Source: Litomosoides sigmodontis | Taxonomy: Eukaryota > Nematoda > Chromadorea > Rhabditida > Onchocercidae | Reading direction: 5' to 3' | DNA length: 64,000 bases | NCBI GenBank assembly: GCA_963070105.1 | Contig: OY718808.1 | Span: forward strand, 5,681,738 to 5,745,737 | Shown here: positions 1 through 11,318 of the stretch, piece after piece | Position numbering within the stretch: the first letter of the stretch is position 1 | Layout: each line of letters starts with the position of its first letter | Notes under the pieces: generated by a model | What the model was told of the DNA's origin: nothing | Seen by the model: only the letters and a program-made list of their open reading frames with translations | The model's database searches: none | Position numbers and translations under genes: made by a program

Positions 1-166
1 CGCAATTTCAGAAAGGAATTCTCTAGTTGTATTGAACCCGTAGAACATTTAAGCATCCTAGCTATCATCCATTTATCTGGCTAAAAGTTGAGTTCTGCTT
101 TTTCACTAACTCGTGATAATTAGTGAATTACCATTGTATTGAAAATAAAGGTTAAATTAATTCCAG

Positions 167-3100
167 AATACCGTTGTTGAAAGTCGTCCATTTTTGGCTC
201 TTCATTTACGGGTTCGCATATTTGTGGAAAAAGCGTATGCAATTGGGTGAGCTTGCTATTTCTCTATCATCTCTATCTACGTAAGCAAGTAATAAAAGTT
301 CATGAAACGTGGAATAAATTTACCAAGTCATTCTGCAAAAAGAGGGAAGATGGGACTTACCCGTTATGCTATCAGGTAGATTTCCAAATAACACTAAGTT
401 CTATCAGGATGGAAATCTAAAATATTTTTATTTTTTTCCTATTGACATTTACAGTGATAAATTTATAGATGCACTACAACCCTCAGGCATTACTACTTGC
501 AATTGCGTGAGAATCTGTTAGATCAGTGGTCAGGTTCAAATTCAGTTGCCGAAGAGCGTTGCTGGGAACTTGCAGCATTAGCGCTGCATGCTGACGAAAA
601 TGGCAATGATCTGTTGTAATTATTTTCATCTCATTTTTCTTCTACTTAACAAAATCTAATCGAAATCAATCACTTCATTGTATCGCTAAAAATATTGCCA
701 TTGGAAATAGTTAGAAACAATTGGTAATATTTTATGAGCCAATGCTTGGCGCACGTATTTACAAATATTTGTTTGTTGAAATCACTTCTGTTGACATTGT
801 TCTGAACTATTCAATTTCTTACAATCATCATGCGATCTATTCGAACACTACTTGATTTAATATCAGGATATTACTTGTACCTTCAAAATTTCTTGCAGAT
901 CTTTTCGGGCTGAACGCTATTTTCCTCTTTGGGTAGTGAACGTTCACGGTCTCGATTTTGTGCGACGTAATATGCCCGCGGTTCGTGAGGATCTCAGAAC
1001 GTGTTCAAGTAATGATGCAATAATGGAATATTGTCAACAAGCTTCTCGGTGGGTTCTATCTATAATTACTTAAAGTAGATGTGAACTTCTAGAAAATTCA
1101 TTGATAATGTATTTGAAATCACACCATTATCAGTAAACACAGTTTGGAACGAATTCATGTATTCATTTTTTAATTTAATTTGACAAAAAAGTGCAATTGC
1201 AGACCACCGTTCGCCCTGAACTGCCATTTGTATGGGTTACGAAGGCATAAAATGGATACATTTGATAATGCGGTGATTGGAATTAGCCCAAAGTAATTTC
1301 TTTTTTGAAAAGATCAATGTAGCCTTCCTCTTTGTTATTTTTTCAAGAGTCGTTAAGATTCCCAAACATCTTCCAGAGGGATCGAAACATCAGACGTTGG
1401 CAATGATGGCGAGAGAATTCCGCTCCGTAAGCTACAATGGAACCGAATAGCAAAGTTGAGCTTTGATAAGCGAAAAGTGACAATAACTGGCGTGGATGGC
1501 GTGAGCATATCGTTATACGCTCAGTTTGAGGATAAAGCTCGCTATTTGTTGGAATTTTGTAAAGCTTTCCATCAAGCAACTTTATTTATTAACAATCAGT
1601 TTGCATTTCGTCAAAATCATTCCAGTAAGTTGTATTTCGATATGAATTTTGTTAAATTTTGCCGCTCATGCAACTTCATGCAGCTATTTTATTACAGTGG
1701 GGTGATCACTTTATTTCCTTTCTGAAGCGGCAAATTTTAAAAACTTTAGAGTTGTAAAATATTAACTGAACAGGAGGTTAGTTAACAGTCATGTAGAAGA
1801 AGGATGACTGTAGTGAAGCATAACAATTCATGCTTATATTTTGTTCTTAACTAGAAATGTATATTCAAATAATTAACTTGTGCGAAATTTAGAAGGTTAC
1901 TAATAATTTGCTTTATTTAGCAAGCATGAATTCGCCCCTCTTCTGCAGTGATGACCGCTGCTTAGATGATGCGCTGTACTCTCGACGTTCGCTCAATTCA
2001 CGTGCCTCCAGCAATAGCACGTCGGGGGTAGTTTCTGATAAACTGGGAAGCGAAGCTGATAAAGGTAATTTTAATAACTTTATTGTTTAAAGAAATTATC
2101 GCGAACTTCATAAGAAGTTGAATAATAACAAATATTATCCGATTGATTGAGATAATAACTGAAATCAACTTAAGCTAAATTAAAATTCCACAGAAAGGGG
2201 TGAGTTAGGGTCGTAGCTTGATAAATCAGTCTACTCGGTAGGAGCGTTAGCTGTTCTTGAATAAATGTTACAGACTGTGAATGGACTGACACCTGCGGCA
2301 TTGCGTCAGATTGTTCGTGCGAAGAAATGCAACCGTTCACGGTGGAAGATCTGGCCGGAGGGTTGGAAAGGGCATCAGTTCATGCGCTTGCTGGAGCTGT
2401 TGTCAGTGCCCAGGATGAAGCAACAAGTATAGAAAATGATACTTTTGGCACTCATTGCTCCAATACTTCCTCGTAAGCTCTCGATTGCAAAAACCCTAGA
2501 TTTTCACCTGATGTTTCAGATGTAAGGTTTCTGAGTGAAAAAAAGCTTTTGAGAAATTCTGAAATAATTTCATACAGGCGAAGTAAAGAAGAAAATTCAT
2601 CAAAAAAGGTTACTGAAACAACAGACGACAAGGCATTTCCTGCCTCTTCCAACAACTCTGTCATGAAAAATGCATGTCACATGGAAGAAGTAAGTTACCC
2701 TTCATTAAAATCATATTCTAAATGTATTCATCAATTTTTGTTTATTTATTTAGAAACTAATGAACCAAGAAAACCCGTAATTCTAAAGCTGAGTTCTTAC
2801 AATTGTGTAAAAATTTTTACTGTGTGTTGGAGTTTTATTCTGTTAGTGCAAAGGTTAGTAAAGATTCAGATAGAGAATAAGGATGGAAAAGGAAATGGCG
2901 ACAACATCTTAGAACCCATTTTAAAGAAGCGGTCGTTTGCCGAAGGTGATGCAAGTAGCGGCGCAAATAACTCAGTGATTCAAATACCAATGATTCAGAC
3001 GAAAGTGAATCCATGCAGTCAGAAGGTTTGGTAAAACTTCATAATGTTAACATGGAAGCGTACATTCGATTTTGAAGCCTAATCGTTTCCTTAAAAAATC

Positions 3101-5165
3101 TCTGCATGTTGAGGTATATTTATAAAGTGCTTTTAAAATATTTTTGAAACTTAGTTATTCCTTTGTATTCGTTTTTCATCTTACTTTATTGGTAAGTTTA
3201 TTTTATTTTAGGATTATTGCGATGAAACAGAGAGGAGTGAACTGACAATGGATGTGATCTTGAAACAACCTCCGCAGTATAATGAGACACTAGAAGCTTT
3301 TCATGCACAAAATCAGCTTCAAATTCCTCACCATCGACCAAATCCAGATGTGAAGCCGAGGTGGATTACTGTAGCAGGTGTCAGTCCCTCTGGAGCTTCT
3401 GTTTCATGTCCACTTGAGACATCCACGCATCTTACCTACTCCGAACCGAAACTTCATTATCAGGTATTTTATTTTTAACAATAATCCTCGAAAAATATGA
3501 AATTTCCCATAAGTTTATTGATTTTATTGCTTATTGCTGCATAAAATAATACATAATAGTTGCTGATAGCATAGCTTCTCCGTTCTTTTCTATTACGAAT
3601 TCATTCGTTGTAGATGTACACGAGGTCAGGATCCCCGTTAACAACAATGCCCACTACTTCATATCAGTTGCCATTAGTGGGATCATCATCACGTCCTTCA
3701 CCTTTACCCTCCTACACGCCACCTATTATGCGTACAGGTGCAAGTGGTGGCTTATTTCAAAAACGTCACGGACAGCGTGTATCGTATGGTAGCGCTGTTC
3801 GAGGAATTAATCGTGTACAAAGTATGCCAGCACATAACTCGCAGCGTTACATTGATGATGTGAGTTGATCATGTTGATGATATGATCTTTTAATATGCTA
3901 GGATTCAAAAAATTTTAACTAATTTTACATGGTTGTGAAAATTTTCGTCAGAAATGCTAAAATTAAGCGAAGGATTTTTTTCCTTTTTTTAAATTTATAA
4001 AATTGGCTTAATTGAAGGATGAGTTGATGCTGTCGTCAACCACAGCAGCATCAATTAAGCATTCGCAGTCATCGCCCGGGACACGATTTCCCGTTTTCAC
4101 GAAACAGCCACCTCCTTACGAGCACGTCATCTCGCAGGTTCATCCTTCATTACTTCAGTGCTAATTGGAGAGCATTTGGCAATGAGCCGATAAGTATGTT
4201 AGAAGAGTCCGCTTACACATGAGAGTATATTTATTGTCGGCTATTTATTTTAAGTATTCAGGAATTTTGAAAAATTAGTTTTTATTTATAGCAAGCACGT
4301 GCACGTTATGCACAGAAGAGTGCAGCAATGTATCTATCGCATCCGAATAGTGCATCACCAAAAGATATTTCATCTCAGAAACATTCATATACGAGTGACC
4401 ATGAAGAAATGACTTTGAATAGTCGCATTCGGCAGTATCCAATGATGAGAGCTCTATGGCAAGAGCATCAGCAAGGTAAGTGAGATGAGATAAAGCAAGC
4501 GTAACATCTTAACACACATAAGTAATAATTTCCCAAACGTGATGAAGTGAAATCAAATTAAAGCGACTTAAGGTGTGCCAAATAAATCAGACTTTTTCTT
4601 AGGTTCTTGCTCTCAACTAGCGACAAACTCGAATTCGACTTCTTCCACTACTCGACTTGGCGTACCATCTGTATCCAACCCTATGTTATGCTCAATGAAT
4701 GCAGCATTAGATGATTCTGCAACAACTAATTCACAGCTACAACCACCGTCTTCGTGTCAGGAACTTTCATCATCAGCCTTAGTTACAATATCGCCACATT
4801 CAACCTCAACTGCCTATGATTCTCGACCGACTACATCAGCATATACGTCACGGCCATCTACTATCTGGTCACCGGTTTATCATCGAGAACTTTATGTACC
4901 TGATCTATCTCCACCGTCGTGCTGTTACTATTCACCGTATGCCGCCGGTCGAAATCAAATGAGGTAAATGTTTTTATTTTCTGTCATTTCCATCTTAATA
5001 TTGATGACTGATTACTGATAGCTTGTGAATTCATCAATTAAAACATAATCATGTTGGTTACTCGCTAACCTGAGGTAATTGTTTGGAACGTATCGCAGGA
5101 TATTCCACCGTCAACTGCTGTTAAACGCCGTTCTTCTCTCTGTTTGCAACTTGCTGTTGTATTAA
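167..5165 (+). CDS. FERM-domain protein, willin (FRMD6)/Expanded-like, 5' partial
   Basis: Predicted exons are about 167-246, 487-615, 899-1048, 1203-1292, 1377-1624, 1921-2064, 2274-2426, 2520-2689, 2864-3025, 3212-3463, 3614-3859, 4018-4137, 4292-4475, 4603-4963 and 5099-5165; every junction keeps phase. The first five encode the F1 end, F2 and F3 lobes of a FERM domain, for example HYYLQLRENLL, RYFPLWVVNVHGLDF and WNRIAKLSFDKRKVTI. The order and spacing resemble willin/FRMD6 and Expanded more than ERM or FRMD4 proteins. The tail is Ser/Pro-rich and low in complexity, with PPxY motifs at 3269-3280 (PPQY) and 4108-4119 (PPPY), which are WW-domain ligands. FERM proteins of this group act at the cell cortex; a Hippo-pathway role is inference from the family. 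The N-terminus lies outside the window. The second exon could begin at 469 instead of 487. The last exon is uncertain: it ends in a short hydrophobic stretch, and a different frame there is also open. Confidence 0.82.
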
Positions 5166-5824
5166 TGTCTCTTGAAGCTTTTGTAAATTTCATAAAGCAT
5201 AAATTTCGAATGCACTAAAAACAGCACGAGTAGAAATCACTTCAATGTACCTTCTGACGATAGCTTGACAATCGTTTTGTTCGGTAGAGATCCCCGCACT
5301 ACCAGTACTCCTCTACCTCTATCGATGGCAAATAATAGGAGAGAATGGTCGTATCGCGCCTTCCGATGAGTCTGTATTATAGAAAGCAAAAATAAGGAGC
5401 AAATGTCAATAAAGAATTACTTTTCGAATTTAAGTTTCATTGATTCCGATCTTCCATGCTAAAGGATTCTGCTCACTTCGTCGTGGAATATGCTTGTTTG
5501 GAAAGTTTTGCTTTAGGTTGGTGAGGTGCTTTAGATTAACTTCATGGCGATTCCCACAAAAGAATCTTCGTAGTATGGCTTGCGCTCGTAGAGTCTAAAG
5601 CAGACAAAAGTACCGCATTGACTTTTGCAGCCGTTTCGCACAGTTTGAACATTTGCAGAGCAGGACGAGCCGTCCGAGACAATGAGAAGTCGCAAAAAGG
5701 TGGATATACTTGTCCGCTGATACCAGTGAGTGAGGAGTGCATGCTTGTCTGAAACAAATCTCGAGACTTCAAGAATTCGATTTAAAATGACCCTTAAATT
5801 TGACACATTTCCTCCAATCCACAG

Positions 5825-5970
5825 CTATTGCTGCTCTACATATATTGTTTACATTCAGTTGGATTATGTCACATTCGGTATTGGATTTGCCACCGCCACC
5901 GCCCTATCCGCCACCGCGACTTCCACCACTTCCACCTGCGGCAGTGAGCAATGCGCAAATGGTTGCTTGA
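5825..5970 (+). other. Possible terminal exon with hydrophobic segment and PPxY/proline-rich tail
   Basis: After an acceptor-like CACAG at 5820-5824, one frame stays open to a TGA at 5968-5970. It encodes a hydrophobic run (ALHILFTFSWI) followed by a proline-rich tail with PPPPPYPPPRLPPLPP and a short end. The tail contains another PPxY motif (5896-5907) and SH3-type proline motifs. It could be an alternative last exon of the FERM gene upstream, which already carries two PPxY motifs, or part of a small membrane protein. I found no matching donor that settles its phase, so this is only a candidate. Confidence 0.25.
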
Positions 5971-8900
5971 ATGTTTACTCTCTTGTGCGATCTATACTTG
6001 GAATTCCAGCTCCTTAGGTGTTCAACTTAGGATGAAAAGAATCGGAAATAATAAACCGACTTCTCCGTCCATATTTATTGAATATAATATGTTTAAGTTA
6101 GTTGAGTCCCTTAAAGGCCTAGTAAATAATACTGATTATGACATAAATTTTGATTTTCGATTTTACTTTCTTATTATGTAATGTATATTCGACGAGCTGC
6201 CTCACTCTGAGGCCGTTTTTTGCAGTAGCGTGTTTTTTTACTGTCTTGTACTGTTCCTTTGGTGCCTTGTTGTGCAGGAAATCTTCTTTTCTAGTCTTTG
6301 TTTCTGAAATATGCAAATGGATTCAGTCAATAATCAAGTAAATTAATCGCTCCCTTTAAATAAAATCTCTGAGGCGATTGTAATAATTGAAATCAAAATG
6401 AGTGGAATGATCGCAGCGATCTTTCTAACAGTTAGCATTTTAAAAGGACAGATGTGAAACAAAGTGTGAAGGAGCGGAATCATCCTCTTCTGCTATATCC
6501 ATCATTATTTATGGCTAAGTCATCAACGTCTTCCTCCTCTCTGAATGTACGATTTCACTTCCACTGCTTTCCTTACATTTCGAATCTTCCGAATAGATTT
6601 TCCAGGTGCATAGAAATTATTGAATTCTATTAACTTAAACAATCAAGCGTGCATTTCACATTCATATTTCACCGATGTATATTCATTCGATTTAATTTCG
6701 TGAATAATTTGTCTGTGATGTTGTTGCCTTTATCGGTTGAATAATAAAATGTTGTCGTGTTATGTATGTGATCAGCCGAATTTATTGCATGTTTTTTTGC
6801 TTAATTCAATCACAGTGCCCAAGAGGTGCATTTTTACAACATTTGTGGAGGGGAAAAAGAGAAGAGGAAGAAGCGAATGGTTAGGAGCTCAACTGAAGTT
6901 AATTTAATAATGTTAGCAGGAAACTATAATTAGCTTTGAAATGCTGCTAAACTTTGAATCAAATCAGAGAAATATATTGGGCTGTGTACTAAAATATCTC
7001 GTCTAATAAACGCATTCATCACTTTAATTATCAGCTGGCGTACTGATTTTTTTTTTAAATTTCAAGTGGAAATTTTAATTCAAATTTCTATGAAAGAAAA
7101 GGTTTCAACAAATGCTTGAGGTGCCGAAAGGTGATTAAAATAGGCAGTAATGCATTAAAAGGCAATCGTGAAGTTCACTATTAAAAAACAAAGGATTTAT
7201 TAACACTTTCCGGAAACGCCTTTTGAGTTTCGTTTCATTTGCTTTTGAAGGATTTCAAGAAAAAGATTAGACGTCAGTGCTTTTTAAATTTCGTCCGACG
7301 TCATTTTCACTTCAATTGAGCTTTGAAAACAAAGCTTAATATTTCGATTATAGCTGAAATGCGCTCAATATTTTTCCGACAGTTGTTATTTTACTCAACA
7401 AATATGATAGGTAAGTACGTCTCCATGTTGTTTGCTCTTTTACAGTGCACTTTTCATCTTGAAATCATTAAATTTTTACGTAGTTGTCAACATTAATATT
7501 ACGATTAGTTTTGATCGTAGATCGAACTAAATTATGCTAACTGACCTGATCGTACCTAATTTTCAGTTCTAACTTCTAATTCGCTGTTATGAAGATTGTT
7601 ACAAAGCATGAAGCTGGTAGCAAATAATTGCTAAAGCCAAGTGAGTATTCTCAACAAGGAAACAAATTAGACCATTTTTTAAAATAATAACATAGCTGAA
7701 CGACGCAATGGCACACAGTGAACAAGTAGTTTCACTCCAAACATTTAATTTTGTGAAGCAAAATTAATTTTATTTTCTACTTCCGCAATAATCCTTGGTT
7801 GCATATTGAAAGCATTTGTAAAACCGAAAAACATTGTCTTAAACTGCCTGCCACAATTTAGGCAAGATTCGGTCGATCTGCAGACAATTAGTCTGAATAA
7901 GAATGGTGTGTTAAGATTCTTGAGATCTTGGAAAGATTCTAATTTGCATTTAGACAGAATTAATGAATATGAGCCTATGGGCCCGATAAACTAGGCCGTT
8001 GGCGAGTAACTATGAAGAAGGAAATTCGGAATGTTAAAAACTTTCTATGAACTGAAAGTTACTTCAAACTGGTTCATTTCATTAGCGTGAAAAAATTCAA
8101 CATGTAATGTAAGCATTCAAAAGTAAGAGAAATAAAATTTTGATTTTTTTATTTTTTTCGTTTTTTGTTCACAGACAGATAAGTTTTTTTTCCTAAACGA
8201 AATTTCGCCCTTCAAAAGAAAAACAAATAAGTACAATTGCTGTTAGTTATCTCTTCTGTTTTTATTTAGAAATGAGTTTGTAAGTTAATAATGAACCCCC
8301 CCCCCCCCCCCGAAAATAAAGCTTTGTAAGTTAATAATGAAACCTTAAATTGCCATTTGAGCTTCTTATTTCAGTTGTTCATCAATTGAAAATTTCGAAT
8401 TAAAAGCTAATTCTGAGCTGAAAATTATCTGACAAATATTTTTATCTATATTATGATAATAACAGCTTGCTCTGAGGTAGCAATTGTTGCTGACTACGAG
8501 GAAACGCCAGGCACTTCATTATAGCATAGAATGATGAATTATTAACCAAATAGTAATTCAAACGTTATAAAAAGTATATTTTGTTTAAATTGAAATACTG
8601 CTAATTGAAATTGAAATATCAGGAGGGAAGAAGAATTCGCAGAATTTTATGAAAATATCATTCAAATAGAATCGCGACGGTTAAAACGAGCAGCAATTGG
8701 ATTTCAACAGCCACTTCATTTGTGCAATATCCTTTTACACTAAGAGGAACCAAATTTGAAAGGCTGTGCCGCCAGGACTTCCGCTTAGTCTCAGAACAAT
8801 TTTATTTTCGTAATTTCAATAATTGATATCGCAGTTGCTAACATTGTCATACGGCTAGTGAGCAGTTGTAAATCTGAGGAAAAATCATTATCAGGAAAGC

Positions 8901-11307
8901 CGTATGACGACAACGTGTGCTTGTCCGTTATCTGCAAATTTCTTCCTCTTTTCAGTCATTTAATCTTCCGCACATTTTTCTTGCAAAGCTTTTACAGCTT
9001 TTTCATATTCCAAAATTAAGTAGCTCTAAATTTTTGGAATTAACCTGATATTTTATCAATACTGATTTGTACACTAACTTTCTTAGAAAGCGCAAAAACG
9101 ATCCTTGCAGTTGACAATATAATAAAGCAGAAAAAGACACAATGTTAATAACATTTGAATTGATTAGGACTAATTTTGCTTATCACATACGCACATCACA
9201 CTATTCGATAACTAGTCTGAATTTAATTTTTCTATTAAATGGTTGCTTAACGTGCCCAGCAACTTATTACACGTGAAGAATTTGCAACTGAAATACTCGT
9301 CGTAATTAATTTACGAGGATTTCAAGTTATCTGTCTGAGACAAAAGATCAAAGAATTACAAAGACAAAAAACTACTAATTGTTAGAGTGTCATAGGATAA
9401 CGCAATATTATTTCGACCAATTGAGATTTTTCGCCTTCCCGCTTTGCCATTTCTCTTTCTCTCATTGCAATCATTTATTTCAATAATTTTGGGAAATCCG
9501 TCACATTTGCAATTTGTGTAAATTTAATTTATAAATTTATTGTTTGAAATGTTTTTTTTTATACAATAGCATTCTAGAAATTCATTTTGAAAGGTTTCTC
9601 AAGCGTTGCTTTGTTTCTCGTTAAATTTTGAAATTTTTGGGAAACAACTGCGCTCTTTGTGTCTAGCAAAAACTCCGCTTTTTGCTCTTTGCTTTTTTGT
9701 TTTACCAAACTAATTAAATGTTTTCACAATGAAAATGCAAAGAGTTTGAAGACAAGCGATCCTGAATTTTTTTTGCAATTGCTAACAGTTGGTGCTGATG
9801 AATCGCTTTTCCACAGAGAACGATAAAATGCCACAGTGCCACATTCCTTGTTCCTCCAGAATGGTCTGTGATAATAACCATTTATCATATCATCTTTCCT
9901 TAACTCATATATATGATGACTTCACTGCTTTTCAACTTTCGCCTTATCCACAAATATTATGTTTTACTTCCAATTTTCACTTCACATGATGAAACATCTT
10001 CTGGAAGCTTGCTTTCAGGAATGATCCAGTATGTTCGTCTAAAAATTCAGTTTTTTTTTGAATTTCTCGGCATCGACCTGCCGTCTGTTAAAAACCAATC
10101 CTTTTCAATTTATTTAGCTTGACCTATTAGGATAGGATATTGTTTAAATGATATCAAAAAAATTTTTTACTTTCGTATGTTTCCACTTCTAACTTTTCGA
10201 ATATTATTGTCTGCGAAAACACTGACCATACGTTCAAAGCAGTTCAGTAAAGCAATTCAACAATTCTGCCGTGCTTCTCCTTACATTCAATTCAGATCAG
10301 ATGTGAAAGTAAACTAAAAGTGCGTTCGTGCTGGTATCAAAACTATTTTCATCTTCCTCTTCGTGATGCGGTAGTTCAGTCAGCAAAATAAGTTTTTTGT
10401 TACTGTTAGTTCCAACAAGTCCAGCACCACTAAGCGAAGGACAGTTCATTGTCCAATTTAAAGTAATTTGAGATAAAAATATTGGAAGATAATTTTTTGA
10501 AATTTACCAGTTGGGAGGCTTTTATCCCTGACATTTTGCATCACCGATATTAATTCATATATTGAGCTAATATGGTGTTAATCAGGTGATGGAGGAGCAG
10601 TAGGAGAGGAAGTGGACGATGATGGATGGTATGCTTCCATTCGTTGCAACTACGCAGCAGATGTGATGTCTCCGTCCGTGCCTCTCCTTGTCCATTGGCT
10701 ATACTTACTGACCTTAGAGGTTGAGAGGAAGGGAGGGAGAAGAGAAACGTGGATAATGAATAATTGTCCTAGCAGATTCGTCTCATTCGTCTCCCAAAAA
10801 CTTCTCCAACATCGATGACCTTCGCTATTTTCTCAGCGCATTTTCTAGCTGATTTACTAAATAATAATTTCCCCTTTATTGGTCTCCCAAAACAAATTTT
10901 TTGAAAATTTTGTTGCGGTATTTCGAGTAATTCTTTGATTTTCTCATTGAACAGCTCACTTCTGAGTTTAATTTAAATCAGCAATTTGTCTGACATCAAT
11001 TTATCCACGTCAATTGCGTGATTGAATTGAAATTGAAAGACTTTTGGTTAGCTAGCAATCGACATCCACAAGGAATATGGATTATAAACATTTTTAAATT
11101 TGAAGAATTATCAAATTAAAACAATAAAAATGATCTGACTTTGTTTCGGAAAAGAACAAAGGAAACAAAAGTTTTTTGTTATAAAACTAGAAGTAGTATA
11201 TCTAAATTCATCGGTGTTTTCAATTGTTCCAATACTTAAAATTAAGTTACAGCCGCTCTTTACTCGTCAGCTCTCGCATCAAGCATAGCTGCTGCTGACA
11301 TAATTGC
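5971..11307. other. Intergenic stretch of about 5.3 kb without a supported gene
   Basis: Only short open frames without convincing splice context or recognisable motifs occur here on either strand. The stretch is AT-rich with many A and T runs. The only distinct structure is the C tract flanked by direct repeats at 8277-8341. A more GC-balanced, purine-rich segment near 10590-10820 could be part of the control region of the NPA gene, but no specific site is recognised. Confidence 0.6.
8277..8341. repeat. 19-bp direct repeat flanking a 16-base C tract
   Basis: The sequence TTTGTAAGTTAATAATGAA occurs at 8277-8295 and again at 8323-8341. Between the copies lie 16 consecutive C residues (8296-8311) and a short A-rich spacer. 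The arrangement looks like a small duplication around an expanding mononucleotide tract. It lies in intergenic DNA. Confidence 0.9.
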
Positions 11308-11310
11308 AGG
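11300..11310 (+). promoter_or_regulatory. Probable trans-splice acceptor of the NPA gene
   Basis: ATAATTGCAG ends at 11309, nine bases before the ATG at 11319. An acceptor this close to a first coding exon, with no coding exon visible upstream, fits addition of a nematode spliced leader. A short 5' UTR intron is the alternative. Confidence 0.5.
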
Positions 11311-11318
11311 TGTATTAG

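Noticed and set aside
8296..8311. C tract considered as a G-quadruplex or telomere-like element
   Set aside because: It is a plain mononucleotide run without the repeat unit of a telomere, and it stands alone.
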